A stretch of 64,000 nt of DNA, taken from Rhizophagus irregularis (Eukaryota > Glomeromycota > Glomeromycetes > Glomerales > Glomeraceae). A program made the position numbers and the translations under genes. Under the pieces are notes generated by a model, which searched no databases, had not been told where the DNA came from, and was given only the letters and a program-made list of their open reading frames with translations. The DNA is taken from NCBI RefSeq assembly GCF_026210795.1, contig NC_089439.1:992001-1056000 (forward strand), in the 5' to 3' direction. Below are positions 50,348 to 60,932 of this stretch, one piece after another (positions within the stretch are counted from its first letter, which is position 1; every line of letters starts with the position of its first letter).

Positions 50348-52480
50348 TTATTGCGAAGGAGCTGAAGCTCGATCGGAAGGAGAACCACCAAGAGAAGCAA
50401 TAAAACCTTGGATGGAACCAGTGAGTGATTGTAAAGTATCTTTAATCGCTTTTTGATCTTGAATAACGGAGTTCAATTCGTCTTGCGGGGAAGGGTTAGA
50501 AGTGGATGCGGAAGCAGAGTGTGAGGCTTTGTTGGATGTAGATGCAGAGGAAGAGGATTTCAGTGAACCAGCAGATAAAGGCGCATTGGGATGCTGGATT
50601 AAGGTGCCAGTGGTTTCAGGAGGGTCTTCTTCCATTCGATCAGGTTCAGTATTAACGACAGGTGCAGAGGGAGGATTGATGCCTAAATGGGCTTCAATAG
50701 CAGATAGCCGTTGATTGTTAAGTTCAAGATTTGAAATGCGGGATTCCACTCGAGCAACATCTTGTTGAAGATTCTTTAAAACATTAAGAATCTTAAGGGC
50801 AGCCTCAAGAGCATTAGGAGAATTCGGATCCAGGAGTGGAGCATGAGCATTGGACGAAAAGGAAACAGATCTATCTTTGCCTTTACGGTTGTTGGAAGGT
50901 GTACGTCCATGAGCAGTTGAGGAGGAGTTAGCTGAGCCAGAGGAGGAGGAGGGCTTAGCATTAATATTGGAATTATTATTATTAGATCTATTGGAGGTGG
51001 AATTAGAACGTTGAGCTGAAGCAGAATGATCCCGAGATTTAGATCGAGATCGAGAACGAGAATTATTGCGCGGCGTTCTTTGTTGGGTGGGCCTTTGGCC
51101 AATGTTGAAGCGTTCTTTAAGAGCAGCCACAGGGTCACGTGTACGTGAACGACCACGGCATTGGTTAAGCGAACAGGAGGTAGGAGCACAACCGAGTTTA
51201 CCACATCGGTGGCAAAGAGCTTTCGAATCGTTGGATGTACCCCATCGAAGAGTACGACCTTGGAAACCAATAGTCTGCTCTATAGCGGCATCCATCGTCT
51301 CTTGCGAGTTGAAGGTAACATAAGCCCAAGGTTTGGGTTTATAAGAATTTAGGGAAAGGGGGATGTTAATGGCTTTTGCTCCATGTTCTTTGACCAAAGG
51401 GGCGAGATGGATATCTTTGGTATTAGCGGGAAGTTCAGAGAGAACAGCTACAAACGCTCTACGAGCAGCTTTTTGATCCAAAGAGTAATGGCATGGGGTA
51501 ACACGTAAGCAGGTGGAAAAGCAGTAAACTGCCCATTGAGTAGTGAAACGGGAGATGGCATCAGCATGATCATAGACAATGCGAGCTTGTTGCATCTTAG
51601 CACCTTTCCTTGAGTAGAGATGAAGAGCAAGGAGATTGCCGAATTTCTTGAAGTAGGATTGGAGTTGCGGTTTAGTAATGAAGAAAGGTATATCCGTGAC
51701 TTGAATTGCACGGAGGTCTTCATCGGACCGGAGTTGTTTGGGATCGTATAGGTGGAATTGTAGGTCCGGAAAATCGGAGTGTGTGCTTCCAACACACAAA
51801 TCACGAGCCTCCGCAGTATGAAAATGTATGATGAGACGCTTAGCGTCCCCTGAACCAGTCATACGAGCCCGACCGGTATATGATTCGTAAGTTTCTAAAA
51901 ATAAATTGTTAACGGCATCTATAATTGCCTTATTAGTTTTAAGTTTTTCTAGAGTTTGGGGAGCGGAGTTGGGCGCAGCCGCAGCCAGGAAATCTTGACG
52001 ATTAATGGTAATGGTGGGGGAGGGATCAACAACCTGATCGGGCGATGTACCATCATTTACGTCCATATTAGGGGACGCGCTAGGGGATGAGTTGTTTTCT
52101 TTGTTTCTTGGTGCATGAATAGACGCGTTAGCTCCAGAGGACGCGTCTTGGCCAGGCGCAGTAGGCGCAGCAGAATTATTCGGGGTAGAAGCTTGAGTAT
52201 TTTCTTGGGCAGTGCTGCGGGAATTATTTTGTTGAGGAATAGCGGTCGAAGTTGAACCAACTAAACCACCGTCAGCCGGCGCGTCGGCAACGAAATCTTC
52301 ATAGTCTTCATCCATAGAGTCTTTTGTAATAATACGGGAACGTTTTTGGGAAGTGTTATCACTATCGGAACCAGAGTTGTCAGAGAGTTGTTTTTTATTA
52401 TTTTTCTTTTCTTGACGAGCAGCCTTATTACTGTTAGGGTTATAGCTGCCACCACCTCTTCTAGCAAGGTTTCTAGACAT
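50348..52480 (-). CDS. LINE A ORF1: RNA-binding Gag-like protein
   Basis: 710 residues. Low-complexity acidic and Asn/Ser-rich start, then two RRM-like domains ('TDIPFFITKPQLQSYFKKFG' near 260-325 and 'VAVLSELPANTKDIHLAPLV' near 345-405), a short CHRCGKLGCAPTSC finger (about 425), an SR-rich region (RNNSRSRSRSKSRDHS) and a C-terminal coiled-coil segment (VARVESRISNLELNNQRLS). Such proteins coat LINE RNA and carry it to the nucleus. Lies upstream of ORF2 with a 47-bp gap, so ORF2 is probably translated by reinitiation. Confidence 0.88.
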   Translation of the reverse strand: MSRNLARRGGGSYNPNSNKAARQEKKNNKKQLSDNSGSDSDNTSQKRSRIITKDSMDEDYEDFVADAPADGGLVGSTSTAIPQQNNSRSTAQENTQASTPNNSAAPTAPGQDASSGANASIHAPRNKENNSSPSASPNMDVNDGTSPDQVVDPSPTITINRQDFLAAAAPNSAPQTLEKLKTNKAIIDAVNNLFLETYESYTGRARMTGSGDAKRLIIHFHTAEARDLCVGSTHSDFPDLQFHLYDPKQLRSDEDLRAIQVTDIPFFITKPQLQSYFKKFGNLLALHLYSRKGAKMQQARIVYDHADAISRFTTQWAVYCFSTCLRVTPCHYSLDQKAARRAFVAVLSELPANTKDIHLAPLVKEHGAKAINIPLSLNSYKPKPWAYVTFNSQETMDAAIEQTIGFQGRTLRWGTSNDSKALCHRCGKLGCAPTSCSLNQCRGRSRTRDPVAALKERFNIGQRPTQQRTPRNNSRSRSRSKSRDHSASAQRSNSTSNRSNNNNSNINAKPSSSSGSANSSSTAHGRTPSNNRKGKDRSVSFSSNAHAPLLDPNSPNALEAALKILNVLKNLQQDVARVESRISNLELNNQRLSAIEAHLGINPPSAPVVNTEPDRMEEDPPETTGTLIQHPNAPLSAGSLKSSSSASTSNKASHSASASTSNPSPQDELNSVIQDQKAIKDTLQSLTGSIQGFIASLGGSPSDRASAPSQ

Positions 52481-52582
52481 GTTAGAAGGTATGAGTTGGG
52501 TAAAATATAAGAGTTGTTAGTACGAAGATATAAAATTTTCTTTCCGAAAATTTTTGGTTAATAGATCGGCGGTAAGAGATCT

Positions 52583-52610
52583 ATCAGTCCTTTTATCTAT
52601 CAGTCCTTAT
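52583..52610. repeat. Target-site remnant between the two LINEs
   Basis: The 28 bases ATCAGTCCTTTTATCTATCAG plus GTCCTTAT repeat the target string TATCAGTCCTTAT twice. This shows that each LINE is bounded by the same target sequence. Confidence 0.7.
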
Positions 52611-52881
52611 TAAGGCAAACATGGCATAGTAGCCTTTATCTTTATTAAATTTATTTAACGAACTTACAAAAATAAAATAAAATTTTCAAAGTACAAAAAA
52701 GAAAAATAAAATTAACTAAAAACAAAACTATATAGTCTCCAAAACAGTAATAAAGCTATAAAATTAATTCGAAAGGAAAAAAATCGCATAACATTAAAAC
52801 TATCCTGATCCCCCGCCTAGATATATTCCAACCTAAGAAGAAGCAACTATGCAAACAAACCAACGAACAATGCACCCATTA

Positions 52882-55800
52882 TTAAAATCGACACACCACC
52901 CTGCAAAAGCTGTTAGTAAGTTGCACCGTTAGACGACCCGTAAAACCCGAATAGTGATTAAACCAAGGCAAACCATATTTCATCGAGTTCTTTAAATAAT
53001 CAACGTCGGAGTCACGTGCGGCGTCGGAAAGGGTCGGAGGAGGTAAAGTTGAGAAAGGTAAGTACGTGGACTTTGGCAAATTTGAAGGCCGAGAAAGTTT
53101 GAGTTTATGAGTAATATTCATCGCGTCTTCCCATTTAGATTTATCATAAGAGCGCGGTAGCCAAATTCGTTTTCTGATCTTTTGGATAAAGTGATTGTGG
53201 ATAGCAGAGATAACCTTCATCGCGGAATTGCGTGGAACAGAAAGTTCTTCAAAAAATGCGACAAAGGATTTCGGAAGACAGCCACGGACAAGGCTATATG
53301 AAGTCCAATTTGAAGAAGAAAAGGACCAACAAGGAAGAGATTTAAATTTGTTAATAATTAAAGAGGGATCTTTCTTAACGAGATCACCAGCTTCTTGAAG
53401 TTTGTTGATAAAGTGATGTTGGTAGGAGAGGAGAATCTGTTCCATAGCGATTCGTCTACATTTGCACATAAATAAGTGCATGAAATCTTCCTTGGAGTCG
53501 AGGCATGAACGACATAATAAAATGTCGATATACAAGTCCGGGCGGATTCTTTTAAGATGTTCCAAGGTAGGTAAATCTTCCAAAAAGAGTTTGAATTTGA
53601 AGGTTCGATGAGAGGAAGCATGAGCACAAGTAAAAGAAGCATCATGCTGAGGTTCAGCATTTAACGTGAACCAGGTAAGATCCCAATCGATTACGAAGTC
53701 TGAAATGGAAGATAAAGCAATGGTAAAGTTAAATCGTGATAAACGCGTTAAACTATGCATCCATAGCATTTGCGAATATTGCTTGAACAGGCGTCGTGGG
53801 TTAGATTCGCATAAAATATCATCATATTTTAATACGAAATCGTGAGGAGATACTTGATCCAGATCAGAAAGAAGAATTGCTGAAGAGGAAGTATGCGCTG
53901 AGTTGGCTAATGAGTCCGCGTAGTCATTGTAGAAATTACCAGAGTGACCTTTCACTTTAACGGCTGTGACGGACAAAGATTTGAATGAAATGAGACGTTC
54001 AATAATAGCCCAAAGTTCAAAATTGGTGGTCTTGTAATGAAGCCTACTATTGGAATAAGAAAACGTAGCACATAGACGAAGACCATCTATGGCAGATTGA
54101 GAGTCAGTATGGATAGTGACCGTTGAAGAGGGAGGAGTAACTGTAAGAGCAGCATGTATAGCGGCAATTTCAGCCCTTGTAGAAGAAGGCCAATTGTGAA
54201 TAATTCCATGAGCATAAGCAGCAATAGATTGGAAAAAGCCAGCGCCATCAAGGACTTGAACCCAAGACCAACCCATAGAAACATCAGGAGTGCCAAGGTT
54301 AATTAAAGAACCATCGGTATAAAAACAATAATGGTTATCAGGAGGAGTCGCTAACGGTGAGGCAGCAAAAGCAAGAGGGGCAGCCGAACCCAAAGAGGGA
54401 AGAGGAGAAGGAGAGGGGAGAGTAACCACATCTTCTTGTGAAAAATTAGGTTGAATGTCCAAACGACCATAATAGGATCTTACAGTCTCGTCAAGGTCCG
54501 CCCAAGTAAAAGGGGAAGCGATAGTGGTGGTGTCATGTCTAATACGCTCCTGCGTTGTTGGGAGAAGTAAAGATCGAAGAGGAGAGAGTTTTGGGATGAT
54601 ACATAAAGGAGTAACATCTGTTGGATTGCTTTTAGTATGGGTAACCGGTACATGTTTAGAACAACCAGGACAAGGAGTGAGCGTGATAACATCATTAGGT
54701 CGAGTCACACAATCAGAAGTCCAATGGACAATCTTGCAGGAATATTGCTGTTTACTGAGCTGTTTTCCAAAAAGAGGAGAGCCATCATCATCCAAAGTTA
54801 CGATCCATTTCATGGATTTTCGAGAGGAACCAAAGGCGGGAACCAAGTCGATATTGGAAGGAATAGCATCAGAAGAGAACCGATCCAAAAGGAGAGAGTT
54901 GGAACCTGGAACAGTGACGCATTGGTGAATGTCATTGAACCATTTGTGTGGGAGGACACGATGACCTTTCCTGCTCGATAAATTGGATAGATAAACGTTC
55001 CAAGTAATCATATGGGTTCCTTGAGGCGTAATAAATTGTGATAGGTAATATAGTTGCAAACTTCTAAGACGTCGGAAGTAAGAAATAAAAATTTTTGGAG
55101 TCATAACATCATATAAAGGTGTATGACCATTAGACATAGTAAGGTCAGGCAAAGTTGAAAGTTGTGAGCGCAACAACATGAAGGGAGTGGTGGTCAGGAG
55201 AGCAATAGTGCAAGCGATATAATCCTGTTTAAAAGCAAAAAGTTTAGACCATATAGTCCAATCTTTAACTAACAATGGGGAAATAGGAATTAAAAAAGAA
55301 AATTGAATTAAACGTAATCTATATAAAAATAAATTTTTCATAAAAGAAGAAGAAGAATTAGCTAACAAAAATAAATTAGTTAAATGTGTTTGTGATTGAT
55401 GAAAAAATAAATTAATCAATCCCAAGCCTTGAGACAAAAACAAAATAGAATCAGGGAGTACTCGTGAAAAGTTGGCCTTGTGTTTAACCAAGGAACGGAT
55501 ACTGCTGGTTGCCGAGGCACATTCAGATTCGGAGAGGTGAGTGACTTGCATGCGATATTCCAATTTCGGGATAAGGACGGTGTTGTGTAAATAAACTATT
55601 TGTTTAGCAGATAATTTGGCAGGGCGTACGGTAGCGGCGAAGGAGTTACATTCTCTAGCAACTTGCTTCTTGACAAAATCACGAGAACCAGCGACATTGA
55701 ACCACACGCCCAAGAAGCGGAAAGAGCTATTCATGGAGATAGGCACAATAGAAATGGAAGGAACTATGTTCAATCCGGATAATTGCAAGTCAAACACGAC

Positions 55801-58503
55801 TGGAGAAGGTGATAAAACTGAAGTGGGAGGCAACGAATTAGTAATTAAAACATATTTGTTATGATTAGCGGAAGTATTGTTGATTTGATAAAATTCTTCC
55901 GTAATAGAGAGCATTGATTCCATTCCAGATTTGGATGACGAAATTAAAGTAGAGTCATCCATGAAGACCAAATTGTTGATTCGTAATCCACCTGAATTAG
56001 CCTGAGCCAAAGGATTAATTAAAGAGGGAGCATGAAGCGTATATGGATCCATCATTTCATTTTTGAGAACAGTCAATAAAGGGTCTATATATATGACCCA
56101 GAGTAAAGGAGAGATAACTTCGCCTTGATCTATACCAATGCGAACACGGTAAGAAGGAGTAGTTCCATGAGCAGTAAAAACGCGATTAGAGCATTTCATG
56201 AAGAGGGATAAAATAAACTTGATAGCAGAAGCAGGAAGTTTAATGCGTTCTAGAGCGAAACGCAACATCTTGAGATCAACTGAGTCGAAAGCCTTTGAAA
56301 TATCTTGCGAAAGGATCCAAAGCGGTGATTTGTTGACATGAGCATCATGGATAATAGATTCAAGAACGACAATAGGGTCGCGACAAGAACCACCTGGGAG
56401 ACCGGCGAAGTTACCTCCTTTGAGAACTTCATTTGAAGCCAAAATGGAAGCGAGACGATTATAAAAGAGTTTAACCAAAGATTTCCTAATTACTTCAAGT
56501 AAAGTAATAGGTCTCGTATTCTTGAGTTGACATTTCCATTCGTGAGGTTTAGGGATGGGGAAAACCATAGCTTGACGCCATAAATCAGGAATATCAGCAG
56601 TACGAAAGCATGATTGTACCAGGATTAGAACCAAAGCTGAAGTGTTGGAACCCAGATGCTTAAGCATCTCATAGGTAATCATAGAAGGGCCAGAAGCTTT
56701 GTCATTCGGCATCAAAGAGACCGTAGACAGCCATTCATCAAGGGTAGGAGGATCCAACAAAGAGTTGTAAATAGAAGAATCCACATCGTCCATAGGGCAA
56801 TAAGCAGAAGACCATCTATCTGGAAGAGCGGAAGTATTGTCAGGGGGAGATGACTTTATAGGCACGGAATTCTGGAAGTGGTTGATAACAGCGTCATCAA
56901 TATCATGCGGGTCCGTCAAAAGTTTTGGTTGTGTAGGATGATCGATAAAGACACGATCCAAGGTGATGCGGCGTCGAGTCCTTGAAAGAGCAGAATTAAT
57001 AAAGGAGGAAATATCGGTTTCAAAATTATTGTCCCTATCATCCAATTTGGCACGAATGGAAGAATCTTGAAAATCTTTTTCTTTGAGAAGAAGGAAACCA
57101 TGGAGGGCATCGGAAATAGTCTTTAAAGATGCCAATAAAAGTTTAAAATCGTCTTGCCTACATGAGGATAAAGAAGTAGGTAAAATAGGGGGAGAAGGAA
57201 TAATCTTCTTATAAAGATGAAGAATCTTTTGAAGTCTAATGAAATGAGTGGACCAAGTACGTTCATGTCTATTATAATAAGTGGAAGGATATTTTCGCAA
57301 TAAACGTATCGAATGCAAAAGACGGCTGAGGAAATGATAATGTTGAGTTAGGGCTTCCAAATCTTTGGGCACCGTAGGCGTATGTTGATTGCCAACCAGG
57401 ACAGACGGAAGGGAGGCAGTAGCAGCTTTCACTATACGAAAATGTAAATATTCGCATTGTTGATTAATATGCCATGTTGAGAAGGTTGATGGCGGTACGT
57501 CGCATAAAGAGTCAGTATGAGCAGAGAAAAATTCCCATTGTTGATCAGTAACTGAATCAAATTTGAATATGCGGCGATTTCGATGTTGAAGTTGTTTAGC
57601 GCGAGCAACCTTGACAGACGCAAACAAGAGTGAATCATCGAAATAAGTGATGATGGGATTGTGATTGGAAGAGCAGGTGTCTTGGGCGTCAAATATATAG
57701 GAGGTGAGAGCAAAGCTTTTAAGCATTGGACAAGACCAAACATAGTCAATACGAGTAACTTGATCGTCACGGTGAAAAGTGCCTAAGGAATCAGAAGCGT
57801 TAACAGGAATAGTTTCTTCATATCCATGAGATAAAAGATGATGTAGCAAACGATAAGTTCGTTGGGAAGCAACAGAGGGGCGGTTAAAATAAATAGGATA
57901 ATAGGCATCTAAATGCATATTGAAATCGCCACAAATGGCGTGATAAAAATTTTGTTGTTTAGTTTGCACTAATAATTGTAAAAGAAGGTCAATGGTTTCT
58001 GATCGTAATTTAGAATCAGAAACAGGAGGAATATAAATAACAAAAATGCGCAATTTAACGTTGCCTTTGAAATAAAGGTCAACAGATAAAATTCGCGAAG
58101 AATGTGAAACAAAATCTTGTACATGAGAAGCAAGGGTTTTTTCAATAAAAAGGGAAACGCCACCAGTAGATTTAACTTGTTTAGTTTTATCTATGTCAGA
58201 TGAAAAGACAGTATAATTAGGAAGGCGTTTAGATAAAAAGTGAATTTGCTTGGGGGATAGATGGGTATCTACGATACCACCAAAGGAAATATGTTTAAGG
58301 TTGAAAAAGTTTAAAATTTGTTCAATTTTAACTTGGCTATTATGTCGAAGACCATTAACATTAAAAGATGAAATATTAAACGAATTGGGGATAGGAGAAG
58401 AATTTAAAGTAGTGAATAAAGATTCATGTTCTGAAAAATTATAAATATCTACAGGGTTGGGTGGGTTGCGAACAAACGTATCATAATTAAAATTGTCAGT
58501 CAT
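52882..58503 (-). CDS. LINE B ORF2: endonuclease / reverse transcriptase / RNase H
   Basis: 1873 residues, the same length as in LINE A. The endonuclease motif is SSNHNP (N280 in place of D280; codon 57664-57666), an Asp to Asn change at a residue normally needed for phosphodiester cleavage. The RT motifs (ISKAFDSVDLKMLRFALE, GIDQGEVISPLLW, FMDDSTL) and RNase H motifs (YTDGSLI, HTDSQSA, NDYADSLA) are intact. If the endonuclease is dead, the copy could move only through nicks made otherwise. Confidence 0.9.
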   Translation of the reverse strand: MTDNFNYDTFVRNPPNPVDIYNFSEHESLFTTLNSSPIPNSFNISSFNVNGLRHNSQVKIEQILNFFNLKHISFGGIVDTHLSPKQIHFLSKRLPNYTVFSSDIDKTKQVKSTGGVSLFIEKTLASHVQDFVSHSSRILSVDLYFKGNVKLRIFVIYIPPVSDSKLRSETIDLLLQLLVQTKQQNFYHAICGDFNMHLDAYYPIYFNRPSVASQRTYRLLHHLLSHGYEETIPVNASDSLGTFHRDDQVTRIDYVWSCPMLKSFALTSYIFDAQDTCSSNHNPIITYFDDSLLFASVKVARAKQLQHRNRRIFKFDSVTDQQWEFFSAHTDSLCDVPPSTFSTWHINQQCEYLHFRIVKAATASLPSVLVGNQHTPTVPKDLEALTQHYHFLSRLLHSIRLLRKYPSTYYNRHERTWSTHFIRLQKILHLYKKIIPSPPILPTSLSSCRQDDFKLLLASLKTISDALHGFLLLKEKDFQDSSIRAKLDDRDNNFETDISSFINSALSRTRRRITLDRVFIDHPTQPKLLTDPHDIDDAVINHFQNSVPIKSSPPDNTSALPDRWSSAYCPMDDVDSSIYNSLLDPPTLDEWLSTVSLMPNDKASGPSMITYEMLKHLGSNTSALVLILVQSCFRTADIPDLWRQAMVFPIPKPHEWKCQLKNTRPITLLEVIRKSLVKLFYNRLASILASNEVLKGGNFAGLPGGSCRDPIVVLESIIHDAHVNKSPLWILSQDISKAFDSVDLKMLRFALERIKLPASAIKFILSLFMKCSNRVFTAHGTTPSYRVRIGIDQGEVISPLLWVIYIDPLLTVLKNEMMDPYTLHAPSLINPLAQANSGGLRINNLVFMDDSTLISSSKSGMESMLSITEEFYQINNTSANHNKYVLITNSLPPTSVLSPSPVVFDLQLSGLNIVPSISIVPISMNSSFRFLGVWFNVAGSRDFVKKQVARECNSFAATVRPAKLSAKQIVYLHNTVLIPKLEYRMQVTHLSESECASATSSIRSLVKHKANFSRVLPDSILFLSQGLGLINLFFHQSQTHLTNLFLLANSSSSFMKNLFLYRLRLIQFSFLIPISPLLVKDWTIWSKLFAFKQDYIACTIALLTTTPFMLLRSQLSTLPDLTMSNGHTPLYDVMTPKIFISYFRRLRSLQLYYLSQFITPQGTHMITWNVYLSNLSSRKGHRVLPHKWFNDIHQCVTVPGSNSLLLDRFSSDAIPSNIDLVPAFGSSRKSMKWIVTLDDDGSPLFGKQLSKQQYSCKIVHWTSDCVTRPNDVITLTPCPGCSKHVPVTHTKSNPTDVTPLCIIPKLSPLRSLLLPTTQERIRHDTTTIASPFTWADLDETVRSYYGRLDIQPNFSQEDVVTLPSPSPLPSLGSAAPLAFAASPLATPPDNHYCFYTDGSLINLGTPDVSMGWSWVQVLDGAGFFQSIAAYAHGIIHNWPSSTRAEIAAIHAALTVTPPSSTVTIHTDSQSAIDGLRLCATFSYSNSRLHYKTTNFELWAIIERLISFKSLSVTAVKVKGHSGNFYNDYADSLANSAHTSSSAILLSDLDQVSPHDFVLKYDDILCESNPRRLFKQYSQMLWMHSLTRLSRFNFTIALSSISDFVIDWDLTWFTLNAEPQHDASFTCAHASSHRTFKFKLFLEDLPTLEHLKRIRPDLYIDILLCRSCLDSKEDFMHLFMCKCRRIAMEQILLSYQHHFINKLQEAGDLVKKDPSLIINKFKSLPCWSFSSSNWTSYSLVRGCLPKSFVAFFEELSVPRNSAMKVISAIHNHFIQKIRKRIWLPRSYDKSKWEDAMNITHKLKLSRPSNLPKSTYLPFSTLPPPTLSDAARDSDVDYLKNSMKYGLPWFNHYSGFTGRLTVQLTNSFCRVVCRF

Positions 58504-58550
58504 TAGAACACAATGATAATAAAGTACGGGGGAAGGAAGTGAGAAATCAG

Positions 58551-60683
58551 TTATTGCGAAGGAGCAGAAGCTCGATCGGAGGGAGAACCACCAAGAGAAG
58601 CAATAAAACCTTGGATGGAACCAGTGAGCGATTGTAAAGTATCTTTAATCGCTTTTTGATCTTGAATAACGGAGTTCAATTCGTCTTGCGGGGAAGGGGT
58701 AGAAGTGGATGCGGAAGCAGAGTGTGGGGCTTTGTTGGATGTAGATGCAGAGGAAGAGGATTTCAGTGAACCGGCAGATAAAGGAGCATTGGGATGCTGG
58801 ATTAAGGTGCCAGTGGTTTCAGGAGGGTCTTCTTCCATTCGATCAGGTTCAGTATTAACGACAGGTGCAGAGGGAGGATCGATGCCTAAATGGGCTTCAA
58901 TAGCAGATAGCCGTTGATTGTTAAGTTCAAGATTTGAAATGCGGGATTCCACTCAAGCAACATCTTGTTGAAGATTCTTTAAAACATTAAGAATCTTAAG
59001 GGCAGCCTCAAGAGCATTAGGAGAATTCGGATCCGGGAGTGGAGCACGAGCATTGGACGAAAAGGAAACAGATCTATCTTTGCCTTTACGGTTGTTGGAA
59101 GGTGTACGTCCATGAGCAGTTGAGGAGGAGTTAGCTGAGCCAGAGGAGGAGGAGGGCTTAGCATTAATATTGGAATTATTATTATTAGATCGATTGGAGT
59201 TGGAATTAGAATGCTGAGCTGAAGCAGAACGATCCCGAGATTTAGATCGAGATCGAGAACGAGAATTATTGCGCGGCGTTCTTTGTTGGGTGGGCCTTTG
59301 GCCAATGTTGAAGCGTTCTTTAAGAGCAGCTACAGGGTCACGTGTACATGAACGACCACGGCGTTGGTTAAGCGGACAGGAGGTAGGAGCACAACCGAGT
59401 TTACCACATCGATGGCAAAGAGCTTTCGAATCGTTGGATGTACCCCATCGAAGAGTAAGACCTTGGAAACCAATAGTCTGCTCCATAGCGGCATCCATTG
59501 TCTCTTGCGAGTTGAAGGTAACATAAGCCCAAGGCTTGGGTTTATAAGAATTTAGGGAAAGGGGAATGTTAATAGCTTTTGCTCCATGTTCTTTGACCAA
59601 AGGAGTGAGATGGATATCTTTGGTATTAGCGGGAAGTCCAGAGAGAACAGCTACGAACGCTCTACGAGCAGCTTTTTGTTCTAAAGAGTAATGGCAAGGG
59701 GTAACACGTAAGCAGGTGGAAAAGCAGTAAACGGCCCATTGAGTTGTGAAACGGGAGATGGCATCAGCATGATCATAGACAATGCGAGCTTGTTGCATCT
59801 TAGCACCTTTCCTTGAGTAAAGATGGAGGGCAAGGAGATTGCCGAATTTCTTGAAGTAGGATTGGAGTTGCGGTTTAGTAATGAAGAACGGTATATCCGT
59901 GACTTGAATTGCACGGAGGTCTTCATCGGACCGGAGCTGTTTAGGATCGTACAGGTGGAATTGTAGGTCCGGAAAATCGGAGTGAGTGCTTCCAACACAC
60001 AAGTCACGAGCCTCCGCAGTATGAAAATGTATGATGAGACGCTTAGCGTCCCCTGAACCAGTCATACGAGCCCGACCGGTATATGATTCATACGTTTCTA
60101 AAAATAAATTATTAACGGCATCTATAATTGCCTTATTAGTTTTAAGTTTCTCTAGAGTTTGAGGAGCGGAGTTGGGTGCAGCCGCAGCCAGGAAATCTTG
60201 ACGATTAATGGTAATGGTGGGGGAGGGATCAACAACCTGATCGGGCGATGTACCATCATTTACGTCCATATTAGGGGACGCGTTAGGGGATGAGTTATTT
60301 TCTTTGTTTCGAGGTGCATGAATTGACGCGTTAGCACCAGAGGACGCGTCTTGGCCAGGCGCAGTAGGCGCAGCAGAATTATTCGGGGTGGAAGCTTGAG
60401 TATTTTCTTGGGCGGTGCTGCGGGAATTATTTTGTTGAGGAATAGCGGTCGAAGTTGAACCAACTAAACCACCGTCAGCCAGCGCGTCGGCAATGAAATC
60501 TTCATAGTCTTCATCCATGGAGTCTTTTGTAAGTATACGGGAACGTTTTTGAGAATTATTATCACTATCAGAACCAGAGTTGTCGGAGAGTTGTTTTTTA
60601 TTATTTTTCTTTTCTTGACGAGCAGCCTTATTACTATTAGGATTATAACTGCCGCCACCTCTTCTAGCAAGGTTTCTAGACAT
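58551..60683 (-). pseudogene. LINE B ORF1 with in-frame TGA
   Basis: Matches LINE A ORF1 throughout (RRMs, CHRCGKLGCAPTSC finger, SR region) but TGA at 58953-58955 replaces the CGA arginine codon of copy A, a C to T change at a CpG. The remaining 133 codons (to 58551) stay open in frame, so the mutation is probably recent. The upstream 576 residues could still be made without the C-terminal coiled coil. Confidence 0.88.
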
Positions 60684-60784
60684 GTTAGAAGGTATGAGTT
60701 GGGTAAAATATAAGAGTTGTTAGTACGAAGATATAAAATTTTCTTTCCGAAAATTTTTGGTTAATAGATCGGCGGTAAGAGATC

Positions 60785-60930
60785 TATCAGTCCTTATTAA
60801 AAAATGCAAGGATACCTGATGATAAGGTTACATGGTCATCAATCCTTGTCGAAAAAATTTAAGGATACCTGATGATAAGGTTACATGGTCATCAGTCCTT
60901 GTCAAGAAATATGAGGATACCCGATAAATA
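60785..60930. repeat. 53-bp hairpin repeat, right side of the LINE pair
   Basis: Units start at about 60783, 60836 and 60889 (TCATCARTCCTT...AAGGATACCTGATGATAAGG). Self-complementary CTGATGA/TCATCAG and ATCAGTCCTT/AAGGATACCTGAT pairings suggest hairpins or cruciforms. Confidence 0.85.
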
Positions 60931-60932
60931 AG

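Larger units (their letters stand above)
44411..52582 (-). mobile_element. LINE A, full length, both ORFs open
   Basis: About 8.17 kb on the minus strand: 5' end near 52582 (GGCGGTAAGAGATC), ORF1, a 47-bp gap, ORF2, and a 3' tail ending about 44411 (GCCTTAA on the sense strand). TATCAGTCCTTATT-like target sequence stands on both sides, which gives a target duplication of roughly 12-14 bases. Layout (ORF1 with RRM and CCHC-like finger; ORF2 with endonuclease, RT and RNase H) fits Tad/I-type LINEs of fungi. It could still be active. Confidence 0.9.
52611..60784 (-). mobile_element. LINE B, full length, with defects
   Basis: Same family, orientation and length as LINE A, joined head-to-tail with it. 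5' end near 60784, 3' end near 52611. ORF1 has a stop codon and the endonuclease SDH motif is changed, while ORF2 is otherwise open. Scattered differences from LINE A show that it is a separate insertion, not an assembly duplication. Confidence 0.9.

Noticed and set aside
44411-60784. LINE pair as an assembly duplication
   Set aside because: The two copies differ at many positions, including a stop codon and a catalytic-residue change, and each has its own target sequence.
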